Assembly (NCBI RefSeq): GCF_039535785.1
Contig: NZ_BAAAXV010000005.1
Coordinates: 1,116,001 to 1,180,000, forward strand
Length of the DNA stretch: 64,000 nt
Direction of reading: 5' to 3'
Origin: Nonomuraea helvata
GTDB lineage: Bacteria > Actinomycetota > Actinomycetes > Streptosporangiales > Streptosporangiaceae
The notes beneath the pieces were generated by a model. That model saw nothing but the letters and a program-made list of their open reading frames with translations. It did no database searches and was not told the DNA's origin. Positions within the stretch are counted from its first letter, which is position 1. Every line of letters starts with the position of its first letter. Shown here one piece after another: positions 42,223 through 49,739 of this stretch. The position numbers were made by a program, and so were the translations under genes.

Positions 42223-42248
42223 CGATAACTATACCGGTATTATTATCG
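42223..42248. promoter_or_regulatory. Interrupted palindrome in the map promoter
   Basis: The 10-bp core ATACCGGTAT (42231-42240) is a perfect palindrome; CGATAA (42223-42228) and TTATCG (42243-42248) flank it as further complementary arms, with mismatched pairs between. It is AT-rich in a GC-rich context and lies 24 bases before the GTG start. Likely operator; regulator unknown. Confidence 0.6.
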
Positions 42249-42269
42249 CCATGTCGACGATGTCCGAGG

Positions 42270-42995
42270 TCAGTCGAGGCCCTTCCTGCCGGGGGTCCAG
42301 AAGGGCTTCGTACGCACGTCCCTGCGCTGCCAGCCGCGCTCGCGGACCAGGTGGGCGCGTACGGCCTGGATCGTGCGCGCCTCACCGGCGAGATAGGCGA
42401 CGCCCGGCTCGTCCGGCAGGTCCAGCGCTCGCACCGCGTCCACCAGGACCTCGGAACCGGCCGCGGAGGCGCCGCCCCGGCACACCCGCGCCAGCTCCCT
42501 GGGCAGGTCGAGGTGGCCGTCCGGCCCGTCGGCCTCCACCGCGCCGAACACCCGCTCGCCGACCGGCAGCGCCCGCAGCATCGCGCCGAACGCCACCGAG
42601 GCCGTCTCCTCGCCCGCGAACACGTGGTACGGCGCCTGCTCCTTGACCACGAAACCGCCGTCCGGCCTGGTGAAGGCGACCTCCATGCCGGGCCTGGCGT
42701 TCCTGATCCAGGAGGCGCCCGGCGAGTCACCGCCGTGGTCGTACCCGATGAGGTCGATCGCCTCCCAGCTGGGGTCGTACTGCCAGATCGAGTAGGTGCG
42801 CAGGACCCCGCCCAGCAGGCCGCCGCCGTCGCCGATCAGCAGTCGTACGTGCTGGCCGGGCGTCCACTCCAGCTCGGCGAGCCCCTCTCCCCCGATCCTG
42901 ACCCGCCGCATGCGGGAGGTCACCTGCTCGACATCGAGCACCTCCCCCGCGACGAACATCCGGTCGAGCAGCCTGCGGGCCACGGTCCGCCTCAT
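42270..42995 (-). CDS. Siderophore-interacting protein (FAD-dependent ferric reductase)
   Basis: A 241-residue flavoprotein of the ViuB/YqjH family. The FAD-binding part shows VTSRMRRVRIGGEGLAELEW, TPGQHVRLLIGDGGG and LRTYSIWQYDP; the NAD(P)H-binding domain includes FAGEETASVAFGAMLRAL and VAYLAGEARTIQAVRAHLV. Such proteins reduce Fe(III)-siderophores to free iron in the cytosol. The start overlaps the PadR stop (42992-42995), so it is translated from the same mRNA and probably repressed by PadR rather than by an iron regulator; no iron-box was found. Confidence 0.9.
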   Translation of the reverse strand: MRRTVARRLLDRMFVAGEVLDVEQVTSRMRRVRIGGEGLAELEWTPGQHVRLLIGDGGGLLGGVLRTYSIWQYDPSWEAIDLIGYDHGGDSPGASWIRNARPGMEVAFTRPDGGFVVKEQAPYHVFAGEETASVAFGAMLRALPVGERVFGAVEADGPDGHLDLPRELARVCRGGASAAGSEVLVDAVRALDLPDEPGVAYLAGEARTIQAVRAHLVRERGWQRRDVRTKPFWTPGRKGLD

Positions 42996-43522
42996 CGCCC
43001 CTCCTTCCGCTGCTTCCTGGGATCCAGCCGCTCGATCCTGCGCCGTGCCTCGACGAAGATCTCCTGGATCTCCTCGACCACCCTGGGATCGCCATGGGCG
43101 TGCGCGAGCGTCTTCACGGCGGCCTTGACCAGGCGCAGCGCCGGGCCGATGATCTCGGCGGCTTCGGGTTCGCGGAACATCCCCCACTCGGCCCGGCCGG
43201 CCGCCCGGCCCCAGAGCCGCTCGATCTCCTCGGCCTGCTCGTCGGCCGCGCGCCTGCCCTCGCCGGTGACGTGGTAGACCTTGCGGCCGTCGTCGGGCTC
43301 GACGCGTACGAGACCCTCGTCCTCGAGCAGTTGCAGGGTGGGGTAGATGGAGCCGGCGCTCGGCTCGTAGGTGCCGTTGAAGCGGTCGGCGAGGCGGCTC
43401 ATGACCTGGTAGCCGTGGCCGGGCTGCTCGGCGACGAGGGCGAGGACGGCCAGGCGGAGCTCGCCCGGCCCGAAGAAGCGCCCCGTCGGGCCCGGCCCGG
43501 GGGCGCGGCGCGCGTTCATCAT
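42992..43522 (-). CDS. PadR-family regulator of the siderophore-interacting protein
   Basis: A 176-residue repressor. The winged helix starts at about residue 20 with GELRLAVLALVAEQPGHGYQ and continues with GSIYPTLQLLEDEGLVR and GRKVYHVTGEGR. The N-terminal proline/glycine part precedes it; a C-terminal helix bundle follows (about 110-176). PadR controls genes for phenolic stress, drug export or, here, an iron-reductase-like protein. It directly follows a 20-bp perfect palindrome and the two form an operon with the SIP gene. The start is the first of two adjacent Met codons. Confidence 0.92.
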   Translation of the reverse strand: MMNARRAPGPGPTGRFFGPGELRLAVLALVAEQPGHGYQVMSRLADRFNGTYEPSAGSIYPTLQLLEDEGLVRVEPDDGRKVYHVTGEGRRAADEQAEEIERLWGRAAGRAEWGMFREPEAAEIIGPALRLVKAAVKTLAHAHGDPRVVEEIQEIFVEARRRIERLDPRKQRKEGR

Positions 43523-43531
43523 GAGTCGGAT

Positions 43532-43551
43532 GCTATATCGAACGATATAGC
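43532..43551. promoter_or_regulatory. Perfect palindrome, PadR operator
   Basis: GCTATATCG (43532-43540) and CGATATAGC (43543-43551) are exact complements around AA. The site lies 9 bases before the PadR start codon. The form is close to known PadR-type operators (ATAT...ATAT). Confidence 0.75.
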
Positions 43552-43586
43552 GTTGGGTATGTTTTCCGATGCATTGACGGCCGCTC

Positions 43587-43863
43587 TCAGTCGGCGGACT
43601 CGCCGCGGATCTCGGCCGCCAAGCCGGCCAAGGAGTCGACCGGACGCTCGATCTCCACCCAGGGGAGCATGAGATCGTCGGCGTCGTACCGAGGGACGAC
43701 GTGAATGTGGAAATGGAAGACGCTCTGCCAGGCGGTCTCGCCGCTCGCGTGCCAGAGGTTGACGCCCGGCGCCCCCAACGCGCCGGTGAGCTGCCGGCTC
43801 ACCAGGACCGTGGCACGCATGACCGCCGCGGACGATCCTGCAGAAGGTGCACGGGGAGGCCAT
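43587..43863 (-). pseudogene. HIT-family nucleotide hydrolase, broken
   Basis: The 3' part encodes LVSRQLTGALGAPGVNLWHA and then VFHFHIHVVPRYDADDL, the HxHxHxx site of a histidine-triad hydrolase. The true N-terminus, MASPCTFCRIV with the usual Cys pair, is in a different frame at 43863. The middle (about 60 residues that normally hold VYED...AFLDIRPVTPGHTLV) is absent, and the two parts are in different frames. So an internal deletion has removed the core and shifted the frame. The intact gene would hydrolyse AMP derivatives. The whole remnant is 277 bases versus about 420 for the family. Confidence 0.7.
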
Positions 43864-43897
43864 GGATCATGATGCTCGCAGCCCGCCCGTCACGCTC

Positions 43898-44557
43898 TCA
43901 ACTGCTTATTCCTACCTGGGCGATGATGGCATAGCGTTCGTCGTCCACGGGACCGCCCCACAGGTCGGCGTCGTCGCTGAGCGGCTCGACGCGCAGGTCC
44001 GCGACGAGCGGGCGCAGGGCGGTGGCCAGGTCGTCGGCCCGGACGCCGCCGCTCCACGGCAGCGAGCCGGCTCCCGCCACATAGGGCAGCCCCGCCTCGC
44101 CCCAGCGCCCTTCGACCAGCACCAGCCGGCCGCCCGGCCGCAGCCGGGAGACCCACTCGCCCAGGGCCGCCCGTGGGTCGGGCAGGGTCCACACCAGATG
44201 GCGGCAGAGCACCACGTCGAACCGTTCGTCACCGGTGGGCGGCGCGGCGGCGTCGCCGACCAGGAACCGGCCCTCGAGCCCGGCGGCCGACAGCTTGGCG
44301 CGGGCGTGGTCGATCATCTGCGGGGCGAGGTCCACGCCGGTCACCCGGTGTCCGGCCGCGGCCAGCAGCACGGACAGGGAGCCGGTGCCGCAGCCGACGT
44401 CGAGAATGCCGGCCGGAGCGGGCGGCGCCCAGGCCCGCAGGCGGCGGTCCCACGCGGCACGCGTGCGCTCGGCCCGCAGGCCGTGGTCCGGCTCTTCGTC
44501 GAACGTCGGCGCGGCGGCATCCCAATAATCGGTGATCGCGGAGGTGAGCTGGGTCAT
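43898..44557 (-). CDS. Class I SAM-dependent methyltransferase
   Basis: A 219-residue UbiE/Methyltransf_11-type enzyme. The SAM site is ILDVGCGTGSLSVLLAAAGH, followed by VTGVDLAPQMIDHARAKL, RFLVGDAAAPPTGDERFDVV and GGRLVLVEGRWGEAG. The start MTQLTSAITDYWDAAAPTFD at 44557 fits the family; an earlier ATG is out of the conserved part. The gene is divergent from the 112-residue protein at 44634. The substrate is unknown. Confidence 0.83.
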   Translation of the reverse strand: MTQLTSAITDYWDAAAPTFDEEPDHGLRAERTRAAWDRRLRAWAPPAPAGILDVGCGTGSLSVLLAAAGHRVTGVDLAPQMIDHARAKLSAAGLEGRFLVGDAAAPPTGDERFDVVLCRHLVWTLPDPRAALGEWVSRLRPGGRLVLVEGRWGEAGLPYVAGAGSLPWSGGVRADDLATALRPLVADLRVEPLSDDADLWGGPVDDERYAIIAQVGISS

Positions 44558-44633
44558 GGCGCCGATCCTCGCAGCCGCCACCGACAATTCCATGACGAAC
44601 AATAGGAATGCGATCGGTAGCAATTGCTAAGCT

Positions 44634-44972
44634 ATGCACGTGGAACCGTCGCCATGGTCGCAGAGAGACGAGATAGCCGCAGCGCTACGCCAGATCAGCG
44701 CCGGCTTCGCCGCACTGGCCGACGCCATCGCGGCCGATCCCGCCGACCCCCCGGCCGAGAGCCGCTACCGATCGCTCCTCGCCGAATGGAGCGACCGGGG
44801 CCTGACCAGGGCCGAAGCGAGCGCTCTCTTCCGCAGGCACGGTTTCTCCCCGCAAGCGGCGGGCGGCTGGGTCCGCGGCGACTGGCTGGAGATCCGCGAC
44901 GACGGCCGCCGCTATCTGACCGACCGTTCACTGCACTGGCTGGCCGAGCAGGAGACCCCTGATGATGACTGA
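44634..44972 (+). CDS. Hypothetical small protein upstream of a thioesterase
   Basis: A 112-residue cytoplasmic protein that I do not recognise. It begins MHVEPSPWSQRDEIAAALRQ, followed by a long amphipathic helix and a turn with RAEASALFRRHGFSPQAAGG and a basic, strand-rich end (WLEIRDDGRRYLTDRSLHWL). This looks like a small winged-helix-like or helical bundle. Its stop overlaps the thioesterase start by 11 bases (44962-44972), so the two are translated together. An accessory or regulatory role for the thioesterase would be a guess. Confidence 0.7.
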   Translation: MHVEPSPWSQRDEIAAALRQISAGFAALADAIAADPADPPAESRYRSLLAEWSDRGLTRAEASALFRRHGFSPQAAGGWVRGDWLEIRDDGRRYLTDRSLHWLAEQETPDDD

Positions 44973-45393
44973 GCCGTTCAGCGTCCGCCTCGACGTCCGC
45001 AGCTACGAGATCGACCCCCAGCTCCACCTCAACGGCGGCTTCTACGTCCAGTACGCCGACCATGCCCGCTTCGCCTGCGTACGGGCCGCCGGCGTCTCCG
45101 TCGAGGACCTGCTCGGCAGCGGCCTCGGCCCCGTCAACCTGGAGACCGTCATCAAGTACCATCACGAGCTGCGCGGCGGCGACGAGGTGGACGTCTCCTG
45201 TGCCTGGGAATGGGGCACCGGCAAGACCTACCGAGTCCACCATCTGCTGCGGCGCCTCGACGGCACGCCGGCCGCGGAGGTCAGCCACGTGAGCGGCCTG
45301 CTCGATCTCAAGACCCGCCGGCTGATCCCCGACCCCGACCGTGAGTGGCGCGCCAGAGCCACCGACCCCGAACTCCTCGGACTCAAGCCCTAG
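44962..45393 (+). CDS. Acyl-CoA thioesterase, hotdog fold
   Basis: A 143-residue YbgC/FcbC-like thioesterase. It starts EPFSVRLDVRSYEIDPQLHL and shows NGGFYVQYADHARFACVRA, the hotdog helix with the catalytic Asp/Tyr region, and NLETVIKYHHELRGGDEVDV. The usual D-x-x-G-H-V at the N-terminus is D-P-Q-L-H-L-N-G here, close to the acyl-ACP/CoA-thioesterase branch. It cleaves CoA from an acyl or aromatic acyl-CoA. The start overlaps the preceding small gene. The gene converges on HxlR. Confidence 0.85.
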   Translation: MMTEPFSVRLDVRSYEIDPQLHLNGGFYVQYADHARFACVRAAGVSVEDLLGSGLGPVNLETVIKYHHELRGGDEVDVSCAWEWGTGKTYRVHHLLRRLDGTPAAEVSHVSGLLDLKTRRLIPDPDREWRARATDPELLGLKP

Positions 45394-45426
45394 CCGGCCG
45401 GTCCAACGGGTGTCGGGCGCAGCCCG

Positions 45427-45816
45427 CTAGCCCGCCCGGTTCTGAGCCGACGCCTGGTCGGAAGCGGCGGCCAGCACCATGTCGGCGTGCCGGAAGGCCC
45501 ATTCGCCGAGCGCGCGGATCGGGACGAGCAGGTCCTGGCCCGCCGCCGTCAGCTCGTACTCCACCCTGGGCGGGGCCTCGGCGTAGCGGTGGCGCCGGAC
45601 CAGGCCCCAGTGCTCCATCCGGCGCAGCGTCTGCGTCAGCACCTTCTGGCTGACGCCGCCGATGCTCTGCCGCAGCGCCCCGGGCCGCATGGGGCCGTCC
45701 TTCAACGCGAACACCACCACAGGAAGCCAGGCGTGGGCGAACAGATCCACAGCCAGCCGGGCCGGGCAATCGGCGATGAAGTCTCCGTACGGCTCAAAGG
45801 GGGTGTCGCGCTCCAT
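45427..45816 (-). CDS. HxlR-family transcription regulator
   Basis: A 129-residue repressor or activator with a winged helix. Typical features are LFAHAWLPVVVFALKDGPMR then PGALRQSIGGVSQKVLTQTL and RRMEHWGLVRRHRY, matching HxlR/YtcD. The N-terminal MERDTPFEPYGDFIADCPAR holds a single Cys that could serve as a redox or electrophile sensor, as in HypR-type members. The ATG at 45816 is preferred. It is divergent from the NADP-dependent oxidoreductase at 45909, and an 11-bp palindrome lies between the two starts. Confidence 0.9.
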   Translation of the reverse strand: MERDTPFEPYGDFIADCPARLAVDLFAHAWLPVVVFALKDGPMRPGALRQSIGGVSQKVLTQTLRRMEHWGLVRRHRYAEAPPRVEYELTAAGQDLLVPIRALGEWAFRHADMVLAAASDQASAQNRAG

Positions 45817-45835
45817 GCCCGCCAGTCTTCCCCAG

Positions 45836-45863
45836 CCGATAGGCACCCGGAAGTGCCTATCGG
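45836..45863. promoter_or_regulatory. Operator between HxlR and the oxidoreductase
   Basis: CCGATAGGCAC (45836-45846) and GTGCCTATCGG (45853-45863) are perfect complements around CCGGAA. It lies 20 bases before HxlR and 45 bases before the divergent gene, so it can serve both. GTGCCTA and GGAAGT recur in the site at 2503-2519. Confidence 0.75.
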
Positions 45864-45908
45864 CCCGCCTACTGTGCTGCGCGGAAACCTTCGGAAAGGG
45901 GAAAAGGT

Positions 45909-46544
45909 ATGCGTATCGGCATACTCGGCGCCGGACAGATGGCGGAGGTGCTCGGGGCAGGCTGGGTCAAGGCCGGTCACGAGGTTGTGATCGGCGCGCG
46001 GTCGCCGGAGAAGGCCGTCAAGCTGGCCGAGGGCATCGGGGCACGGGGCGGCGACCTGCGGGCGGCGGCGGAGCACGGCGAGGCTGTGCTGCTGGCTGTG
46101 CCCGCGGCCGGGATCTCCGACGTGCTGGGGCAGGTGGGAGCCCTGGACGGGCGGGTGGTCGTCGACTGCACCAACGCGTTCGAGCCGGACGCGTTCACCG
46201 CCGCGCCCGGCTCGTTCCTGCTGGCCGAGGACGCGGTGGCCGAGCGGGTGGCCCGGCTCGTGCCGCAGGCCAGGGTGGTCAAGGCGTTCAACGTGTGCGC
46301 CGCCGAGGTGTGGGCCTCTCACCAGGGACTCGGCGTCCCGCTCTGCGGGGACGACGCGGCCGCCCTGGACCTGGTCGCCGGGCTGGTCACCGATCTGGGG
46401 TTCGAGCCGGTACGCGCCGGCGGCCTGAACCGGGCCCGTTACCTGGAGGCCATGTCGGCGTTCGTGGTCGGGCTCTGGTTCGCGGGGTACGACGCCAGGG
46501 ACATGCTGCCGGCGCTGGCCGAGGCGTTCGCCCAGCCCGACTAG
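45909..46544 (+). CDS. NADP-dependent oxidoreductase of the F420 family (YqkF/NPD type)
   Basis: A 211-residue reductase with a Rossmann domain: MRIGILGAGQMAEVLGAGWV, then VVIGARSPEKA, VLLAVPAAGISDVLGQV, and VVKAFNVCAAEVW. The family includes F420:NADP oxidoreductase and NADP-binding proteins of unknown reaction; the protein is short enough to be one domain plus a small cap. HxlR controls such genes in response to aldehydes or electrophiles (inference). Its 3' end almost meets the convergent deacetylase remnant. Confidence 0.8.
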   Translation: MRIGILGAGQMAEVLGAGWVKAGHEVVIGARSPEKAVKLAEGIGARGGDLRAAAEHGEAVLLAVPAAGISDVLGQVGALDGRVVVDCTNAFEPDAFTAAPGSFLLAEDAVAERVARLVPQARVVKAFNVCAAEVWASHQGLGVPLCGDDAAALDLVAGLVTDLGFEPVRAGGLNRARYLEAMSAFVVGLWFAGYDARDMLPALAEAFAQPD

Positions 46545-46546
46545 CG

Positions 46547-47236
46547 CTACCCGAGCGTCCAGTAGTGCTGGGCGATCTCGTCGCTGGTGGTCAGCCAGGC
46601 GTCAGGCTGTGCCGCGAGATAGGCCAGCGCCTGGTCCAGGTACTTGGCGCGGAACGCCTGGCCGATCACGAACGGGTGCAGGGCCAGCGCCATCACCCGG
46701 CCGCCGTCCCGGGAGTCAGCGCGCAGCTGCTCGTACTGGTCCTTGACGATCTGAACGAACTCCAGCCCGCTGGTGCCCTTGCCGAACAGGCCCAGGTCGT
46801 TGAGCTCCACCGTGTACGGGACGCTGAGCAGGCCCGGCACGTTCAACCGGTAAGGCTGGTCGTCGTTGGTCCAGTCGAGCACGTAGCTCAGCCCGAGCTC
46901 GGCGAGCAGGGCCGGGGTGTCGAACGTCTCGGTCAGCCCCGGCCCCATCCAGCCGTGCGGCCTGCGGCCGGTGGCGGCGGCGATGGTGTCGACGACGTCG
47001 GCGAGGTAGGCGCGTTCCTCCTCGCGGGTCATGCCCGCCTGGAGGATCGAGTTGGTCCGCCCGTGCGCGAGCCAGGCCCAGTCGCGCTCCAGCCCGGCCT
47101 TGATGATCTGCGGGTAGTGGTGGGCGACGTCGGAGTTCAGCAGCACGCTCGCCCGTACGCCGTGCCGGTCCAGGGTCTCCATCGTGCGCCAGATGCCGAC
47201 GCGGGGCCCGTAGTCGGGCTCCGCGACGATCTCGCC
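46547..47236 (-). pseudogene. Polysaccharide deacetylase (PuuE-like), lacking its 5' part
   Basis: The 3' two thirds are intact: YGPRVGIWRTMETLDRHGVR, HGRTNSILQAGMTREEERAY, GWMGPGLTETFDTPALLAEL and ALALHPFVIGQAFRAKYLDQ. This is the NodB-like fold of the allantoinase/deacetylase type. About 70 residues at the N-terminus (the metal-binding Asp and first strands) are missing. From about 47236 leftwards the frame is family-like, and to the right it is antisense of a LysR gene. The open frame that runs on to 47551 is therefore an artefact. Most likely not functional. Confidence 0.75.
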
Positions 47237-47237
47237 C

Positions 47238-47914
47238 CGGCTTACCAGCAGATCCAGGAGGCGGTCGCGCGGGCGATCGCCACAGGCAAGGCCGTCACCG
47301 GGACGCTGCGCGTCGGCTTCTCCTCGCAGTGGGCAGGCGACGCGGTCATCGAGGCCGCCGACGTGTTCAGGCAGCGGTACCCGGACAGCGCCGTACGGAT
47401 CCAGGAGGTGCAGCTCACCGATCCGTTCGGCCCGCTGCGCTCGGGTGCGCTGGATCTGCAGCTCACCGAGTTCCCCGTCGCCGAGCCGGATCTGGTCGCC
47501 GGACCGGTGGTCTTCTCCGAGCCGCGCGCTCTCATGGTCCACGCACGACATCCGTTCGCCCGGCGCGAGTCGCTCTGCCTGGAGGATCTGGCACGCACCC
47601 CGCTGGTGGCCGTCTCAGGCGACGTCCCGCAGTACTGGCTGGACCACCACTACCCCCGCTGTACGCCCGAGGGACGGCCCATCACGCACAGTGCGACCGC
47701 CGCCTACTGGCAGGAGGTGCAATCGCTGGTGGCGACCGGCCGCGGCGCGTCACCGGTCGCTCTGCGTGCCGCGCAGTACTACGCGCGGCCCGGCATCGTC
47801 TTCGTGCCGATCCACGACGCGCCGCCCATCGAGTACGGCCTGATCTGGCCGGTCAACGGCGGCACGGCCCGGGTCCGCGCCTTCGTCGAGACGATCTGCG
47901 AGGTCGCGGCGTGA
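47238..47914 (+). pseudogene. LysR-type regulator, substrate-binding domain only
   Basis: The stretch encodes AYQQIQEAVARAIATGKAVT and then GTLRVGFSSQWAGDAVIEAA, the linker and effector domain of a LysR regulator (PF03466-like), through ETICEVAA and the stop at 47912-47914. The helix-turn-helix (about 75-80 residues) is missing. A LysR gene is normally divergent from its target. Here the break lies exactly at the broken start of the deacetylase, so one deletion removed the shared promoter and both 5' ends. Confidence 0.75.
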
Positions 47915-47939
47915 TGACTTGAAAGGGAGTCGCTCAAGC

Positions 47940-48203
47940 ATGACCAGAACTGTGATCGACCTCGACGATGAAGCTCTGGCCGAGGCCGCCGAGCTGCTTG
48001 GCACCTCATCGAAGGAGGAAACAGTCAACGCCGCTCTGCGGGAAATCGTGGACCGGCGTCGGCGGGCGGCGGCCGTCGCTCGTATGCGTCAGATGGTGGC
48101 CGAGGGGGAAATCGACCTTTCCCTCCTTGACAAGGCGGCGTGTCCAAAGGTCATGGCGCCGCCAGGTGGGACAGGCGAGCCTTGGCTCACCTGTCCCACC
48201 TGA
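47940..48203 (+). CDS. VapB-type antitoxin, orphan and possibly altered at the end
   Basis: An 87-residue protein. Residues 1-70 are VapB-like: MTRTVIDLDDEALAEAAELL and GTSSKEETVNAALREIVDR, a ribbon-helix-helix/VapB pattern, followed by RRRRAAAVARMRQMVAEGEI with the usual toxin-neutralising helix. Residues 71-87 (CPKVMAPPGG... ) do not look native and run into the terminator of ilvC, so the C-terminus may come from a deletion. A PIN-domain VapC gene should follow within a few bases, but ilvC is there instead. The ATG at 47940 has GGGAG upstream. Probably a toxin-antitoxin remnant whose antitoxin may still be made. Confidence 0.72.
   Translation: MTRTVIDLDDEALAEAAELLGTSSKEETVNAALREIVDRRRRAAAVARMRQMVAEGEIDLSLLDKAACPKVMAPPGGTGEPWLTCPT
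48163..48202. terminator. Terminator between vapB and ilvC
   Basis: CAGGTGGGACAGG (48163-48175) pairs perfectly with CCTGTCCCACCTG (48190-48202) and AGCC/GGCT pair inside the loop. It is 5 bases beyond the ilvC stop, so it serves ilvC; its left part is also the end of the vapB frame. Confidence 0.75.
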
Positions 48204-48207
48204 TGCG

Positions 48208-49200
48208 CTAGGCCTTGAGCCAGCTCATCATCGGACGGAGCTTCGCGCCCGTCTTCTCGATCGCGTCCTCGGACAGCTCCTCGCGGTAGCGCTTGAACTC
48301 CTTCTGGCCGCTCTCGAACTCCTCGACGAGCTGCCGCGCGAAGGTGCCGTCCTGGACCTCGCCCAGGATCCGGCGCATCTCCTGCCGCGTCTCCTCGGTG
48401 ATGACGCGCGGGCCGCGGGTGTAGCCGCCGTACTCCGCGGTGTCGGAGACCGACCAGTACATCTTGGAGATGCCGCCCTCGTACATCAGGTCGACGATCA
48501 GCTTCATCTCGTGCAGGCACTCGAAGTACGCGACCTCGGGCTGGTAGCCGGCCTCGATCAGCGTGTCGAAGCCCGCCTTGATGAGCTCGGAGACGCCGCC
48601 GCACAGCACGGCCTGCTCGCCGAACAGGTCCGTCTCCGTCTCCTCCTTGAAGGTCGTGCGGAGCGCGCCGGCGCGGGTGCCGCCGATGCCCTTCGCGTAC
48701 GACAGCGCCAGGTCCAGCGCCTTGCCCGAGGCGTCCTTCTCGACGGCCACGAGAACGGGCACGCCGCGCCCGGCCTCGAACTGGCGGCGGACGAGGTGGC
48801 CGGGGCCCTTGGGGGCGACCATGCAGACGTCCACGCCCTCCGGGGCCTCGATGAGGCCGTAGCGGATGTTGAGGCCGTGGCCGAAGAAGAGCGCGTCGCC
48901 CTCGACGAGGTTGGGGGCGACGTGCTGGGTGTACAGGTCGCGCTGGATGTGGTCCGGCGCGAGGATCATGGTGAGGTTGGCCTCTTCGACCGCCTCCGCC
49001 GGGGTGACGACCCGCAGTCCGTCGTTCTCCGCCTTCTCGCGGCTCTTGGAACCCTCCGGCAGGCCGACGCGGACGTCCACGCCGGAGTCACGCAGGGAGA
49101 GCGCGTGGGCGTGGCCCTGGCTGCCGTACCCCAGCACGGCCACGTGGCGTCCCTGGATGATCGACAGGTCGGCCTGGTCGTCGTAGTAAATCTCGGTCAC
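48208..49200 (-). CDS. ilvC: Ketol-acid reductoisomerase
   Basis: A 330-residue NADPH- and Mg-dependent enzyme of valine and isoleucine synthesis; it isomerises and reduces acetolactate or acetohydroxybutyrate. The cofactor loop is VAVLGYGSQGHAHALSLRDS, with VGLPEGSKSREKA behind it; the metal ligands lie in DLFGEQAVLCGG and KLIVDLMYEGGI, and PKGPGHLVR is the short-form signature. It is class I (short) by length. It follows ilvN by 14 bases in the ilvBNC operon. A terminator follows. Confidence 0.97.
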   Translation of the reverse strand: MTEIYYDDQADLSIIQGRHVAVLGYGSQGHAHALSLRDSGVDVRVGLPEGSKSREKAENDGLRVVTPAEAVEEANLTMILAPDHIQRDLYTQHVAPNLVEGDALFFGHGLNIRYGLIEAPEGVDVCMVAPKGPGHLVRRQFEAGRGVPVLVAVEKDASGKALDLALSYAKGIGGTRAGALRTTFKEETETDLFGEQAVLCGGVSELIKAGFDTLIEAGYQPEVAYFECLHEMKLIVDLMYEGGISKMYWSVSDTAEYGGYTRGPRVITEETRQEMRRILGEVQDGTFARQLVEEFESGQKEFKRYREELSEDAIEKTGAKLRPMMSWLKA

Positions 49201-49214
49201 TTGCTCAAAACCTT

Positions 49215-49739
49215 TCAGGCGGTACGGTCCAATGCCCTGAGGGACCGGTCGGTGATGGAACGGGCGCCGCGGCCGATGGCCACCATGCCCGACTGGACGA
49301 GTTCTTTGATCCCGAACGGCTCGAGGACCTTGACGAACGCCTCGAGCTTGTCGGGAGTGCCGGTGACCTCGATGGTCACGGCATCGGCGGCCACGTCGAC
49401 GCAGCGGGCGCGGAAGAGGTTGACGAGCTCCAGCACGTGCGAACGGTTGTCGGCGTCGGCCTTGACCTTGATCAGCATCAGCTCGCGCTGGACCGACTGC
49501 GAGGTGTCGAGCTCGACGATCTTCAGGACGTTCACCAGTTTGTTGAGCTGCTTGGTGACCTGCTCGAGCGGCAGCTCCTCGACGCTGACCACGATGGTCA
49601 TGCGCGAGATGTCGTCGTGTTCGGTCGGCCCCACTGCCAGCGAGTCTATGTTGAAGCCCCGCCTGCTGAACAACGCGGACACGCGCGCCAGCACGCCCGG
49701 CTTGTTCTCGACGAGCACCGACAGCGTGTGTCTACTCAT
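49215..49739 (-). CDS. ilvN: Acetolactate synthase, small regulatory subunit
   Basis: A 174-residue protein with an N-terminal ACT domain (about 4-75): HTLSVLVENKPGVLARVSAL and FSRRGFNIDSLAVGPTEHDD, the valine-binding part, and a C-terminal regulatory domain (about 85-160) seen in LMLIKVKADADNRSHVLELV. It binds IlvB, raises its activity and gives feedback inhibition by valine. Its start overlaps the ilvB stop by eight bases (49732-49739), so translation is coupled. Confidence 0.96.
   Translation of the reverse strand: MSRHTLSVLVENKPGVLARVSALFSRRGFNIDSLAVGPTEHDDISRMTIVVSVEELPLEQVTKQLNKLVNVLKIVELDTSQSVQRELMLIKVKADADNRSHVLELVNLFRARCVDVAADAVTIEVTGTPDKLEAFVKVLEPFGIKELVQSGMVAIGRGARSITDRSLRALDRTA

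Noticed and set aside
46547..47551. Full-length 334-residue polysaccharide deacetylase
   Set aside because: The first ~105 residues of that frame are antisense of the LysR domain and do not resemble a deacetylase; treated as a truncated gene.
45662..47914. A 750-codon plus-strand open frame ending in the LysR effector domain
   Set aside because: Its first 520 codons are antisense or out of frame with HxlR, the oxidoreductase and the deacetylase. Only the last part is LysR-like; recorded as a truncated pseudogene.
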